Source: Promethearchaeia archaeon
Lineage (GTDB): Archaea; Asgardarchaeota; Lokiarchaeia; Sigyniarchaeales; SOKP01
Assembly (NCBI GenBank): GCA_029856445.1
Contig: JAHQWY010000198.1
Span: forward strand, 1-6,890
Direction: 5' to 3'
DNA: 6,890 bases
A model generated the notes under the pieces. It did no database searches and was not told the DNA's origin. It was given only the letters and a program-made list of their open reading frames with translations. The position numbers were made by a program, and so were the translations under genes. How positions within the stretch are numbered: position 1 is the stretch's first letter; the number at the start of each line of letters is the position of its first letter. Positions 5,487 to 6,890 of this stretch are shown here, one piece after another.

Positions 5487-6890
5487 TTATGGAAGAGCTA
5501 GTCTTCCTGGATGCATTATCATATTGGGATCTACGAGTTTCTTGAAAGCTCTCAAATATTTCCAGTACATTGCAGCTTGGTAGTATGCTTGTACATGAAT
5601 ATATGGATCAGGGCGATAATTGAGCCACCCTTGTTTTAACGCATATTCAGTAGTCTCCCTATTTAATTCCTGAACCTTCTCAAAATTTTTAGGATCTCTA
5701 CTATCAAAACAAACGATAGGCATACATATGGCTTGTCTACATCGCTCAATAGATGCAATCCACATTACTGGTGGAAATCCATATTTTTCCATAGCTTTTG
5801 TATACATCTCGGCGAAATGTGCGCATTCTGGCCATGGAGTATACCATGTAATAAATAAGAAACCTGCTTCCCAGAAGCTATATGGAATAGCAATCTTATT
5901 TGGTTTTTTCATCCTGCTTGCGATCTGTTTGGGATGGAGTTGTTGTTTTATAATTGCATCAGGATTTTTTGCTCTTTTCTTAAAATCTTCTGCCATTTTA
6001 TCGATTCTGTTAGTAGCATAATCTAATTCTTCTTGAGTTTGTGCCCATGTTTCCCAATTCATCCACCATTGAGAGATTCCTATATCTTTATAGAAAGCGT
6101 AGTCATGTGGTATCTTATCTTTGGGCCAACGTGCCATCACAATCGGGTAATTTCCTCCTTGGACCATTACAGTGTGGTGTGAGATACCAAATTCTTGTTT
6201 AGCAACTTCAAGAGTTAAATTTTGCATATCGTACGGATTATCCATACCCCAGACGACTACCGTTTTAAATTTTGGGTGTGGATAAATCTTAACTGCAGCT
6301 TTAGTTATTACACCAAGTGAACCTTGGGATCCCATTAAAAAGCTCCACATATCAGGACCTAAACCATATTTATAAAATGGTTTGGCAGTTGGTAATGCCC
6401 AAGAACCTGTTCGCACAACATCACCATTAGGGAATACTATTTCTCCGCACATGAAGTTATCTCCTTGTGGACCAACACTAGAAGTATAAAGGGAAAAGCC
6501 TCTATCTATCGCATCACCCATAACAGTTGCAGCAGGAGGTGCACCATCAGGAATTGGAGGTGCCCAATCAGGATGGTATTTGTGCATATAAGCCCAAAGT
6601 TCACCATTAGTAACCCCTGGTTCTATGATGCAAAAGCGATTTTCTTCATCAATCTCAATGATACGTTTCATTCTCCCTAAATCGAGCAGAACTCCTCCAG
6701 GTTTTATCGTTGGACAAGCAAAACCCCCCGATAATCCACCAGAAACAGGGCTAACCGCTATTTTTTCTTGGGTGCAATATACCAAAATTTTACGTATCTC
6801 TTCTACATACTTTGGTCGGATAACAATATCCGGAATTTGACTCTCTAAGCCCATAACAGATTTTGATAAGTAAGAAGCAGTAATCGCCTT
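5487..6890 (-). CDS. FAD-linked oxidoreductase, VAO/4-cresol dehydrogenase-like, paired with an Fe-S subunit (partial, 5' end off window)
   Basis: 455 residues from the ATG at 6854, but the frame stays open for 12 more codons to the right edge (KAITASYLSKSV before the Met). The family normally has about 50 residues before the PDIVIRP strand, so the true start is outside. With Met6854 as 1: the FAD domain begins with PDIVIRPKYVEEIRKIL (8-24), the pyrophosphate loop is PVSGGLSGG (36-44), then VLLDLGRM, CIIEPGVTNGELW (75-87) and FLMGSQGSLGVITKAAVKIYP (172-192). The C-terminus ends VDPNMIMHPGRL (441-452), the usual closing motif. The FAD half (GDAIDRG, GEIVFPNGDVVRTGSWALP) and a late Tyr413-Arg414 pair resemble, from memory, vanillyl-alcohol oxidase and 4-cresol dehydrogenase more than GlcD. 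It likely oxidises a small hydroxylated substrate and passes electrons to the downstream Fe-S protein. The substrate is unknown; a glycolate- or lactate-type acid remains possible. Confidence 0.88.
   Translation of the reverse strand, partial: KAITASYLSKSVMGLESQIPDIVIRPKYVEEIRKILVYCTQEKIAVSPVSGGLSGGFACPTIKPGGVLLDLGRMKRIIEIDEENRFCIIEPGVTNGELWAYMHKYHPDWAPPIPDGAPPAATVMGDAIDRGFSLYTSSVGPQGDNFMCGEIVFPNGDVVRTGSWALPTAKPFYKYGLGPDMWSFLMGSQGSLGVITKAAVKIYPHPKFKTVVVWGMDNPYDMQNLTLEVAKQEFGISHHTVMVQGGNYPIVMARWPKDKIPHDYAFYKDIGISQWWMNWETWAQTQEELDYATNRIDKMAEDFKKRAKNPDAIIKQQLHPKQIASRMKKPNKIAIPYSFWEAGFLFITWYTPWPECAHFAEMYTKAMEKYGFPPVMWIASIERCRQAICMPIVCFDSRDPKNFEKVQELNRETTEYALKQGWLNYRPDPYIHVQAYYQAAMYWKYLRAFKKLVDPNMIMHPGRLALP

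Noticed and set aside
5728..6021. 97-codon plus-strand ORF
   Set aside because: It is the antisense shadow of the flavoprotein gene, whose minus-strand frame shows clear family motifs throughout.
4033..6890. Complete heterodisulfide reductase (HdrABC) locus
   Set aside because: Only an HdrD/GlcF-like protein and an FAD-linked oxidase are seen; no HdrA-type flavoprotein, HdrC or HdrE is in the window.
1..6890. tRNA, rRNA or mobile elements
   Set aside because: No cloverleaf, rRNA-like segment, transposase or terminal inverted repeats were recognised on either strand by eye.

Overview
The window is AT-rich and every supported gene lies on the minus strand, so transcription runs right to left. 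The likely source is an archaeon, and an Asgard (Lokiarchaeia-like) genome is my best guess. Ribosome-binding sites match the archaeal GGAGGTGAT consensus, intergenic gaps hold TATA-like boxes and oligo-T terminators, the proteins are rich in Lys, Ile and Asn, and the gene mix fits: a legumain-type C13 protease on the cell surface, an HdrD/GlcF-like Fe-S protein and a prenyltransferase-fold toroid protein. The lineage is an inference from style and gene content; no marker gene is present.

Right part (4033-6890): a two-gene redox operon. A flavoprotein of the FAD-linked oxidase superfamily, cut by the right edge, is followed after 20 bases by an Fe-S protein with two CCG cysteine domains and two N-terminal Fe-S motifs. 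The layout is that of GlcD/GlcF or lactate dehydrogenase pairs. The flavoprotein itself reads more like the vanillyl-alcohol oxidase / 4-cresol dehydrogenase branch than like GlcD. Together they probably oxidise a small organic alcohol or phenol and pass electrons through Fe-S centres. The operon ends in a small hairpin plus T-runs.

Middle (1579-3850): two cell-surface genes. The first encodes an N-terminally anchored, extracellular C13-family cysteine peptidase in which a jelly-roll, carbohydrate-binding-like domain seems to be inserted between the first beta strand and the first helix of the peptidase fold. The second encodes a small protein with a single Ig-like domain between two hydrophobic segments. 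Both carry many N-glycosylation sequons in the parts expected outside the cell.

Left part (1-1385): an apparently empty 1.4 kb is in fact one long minus-strand reading frame that starts at a TTG codon with a good ribosome-binding site and runs off the left edge. It encodes an alpha/alpha-toroid repeat protein of the prenyltransferase/squalene-cyclase fold, with a Cys/His cluster, followed by two probable winged-helix domains. No RNA genes, mobile elements or CRISPR arrays were found.
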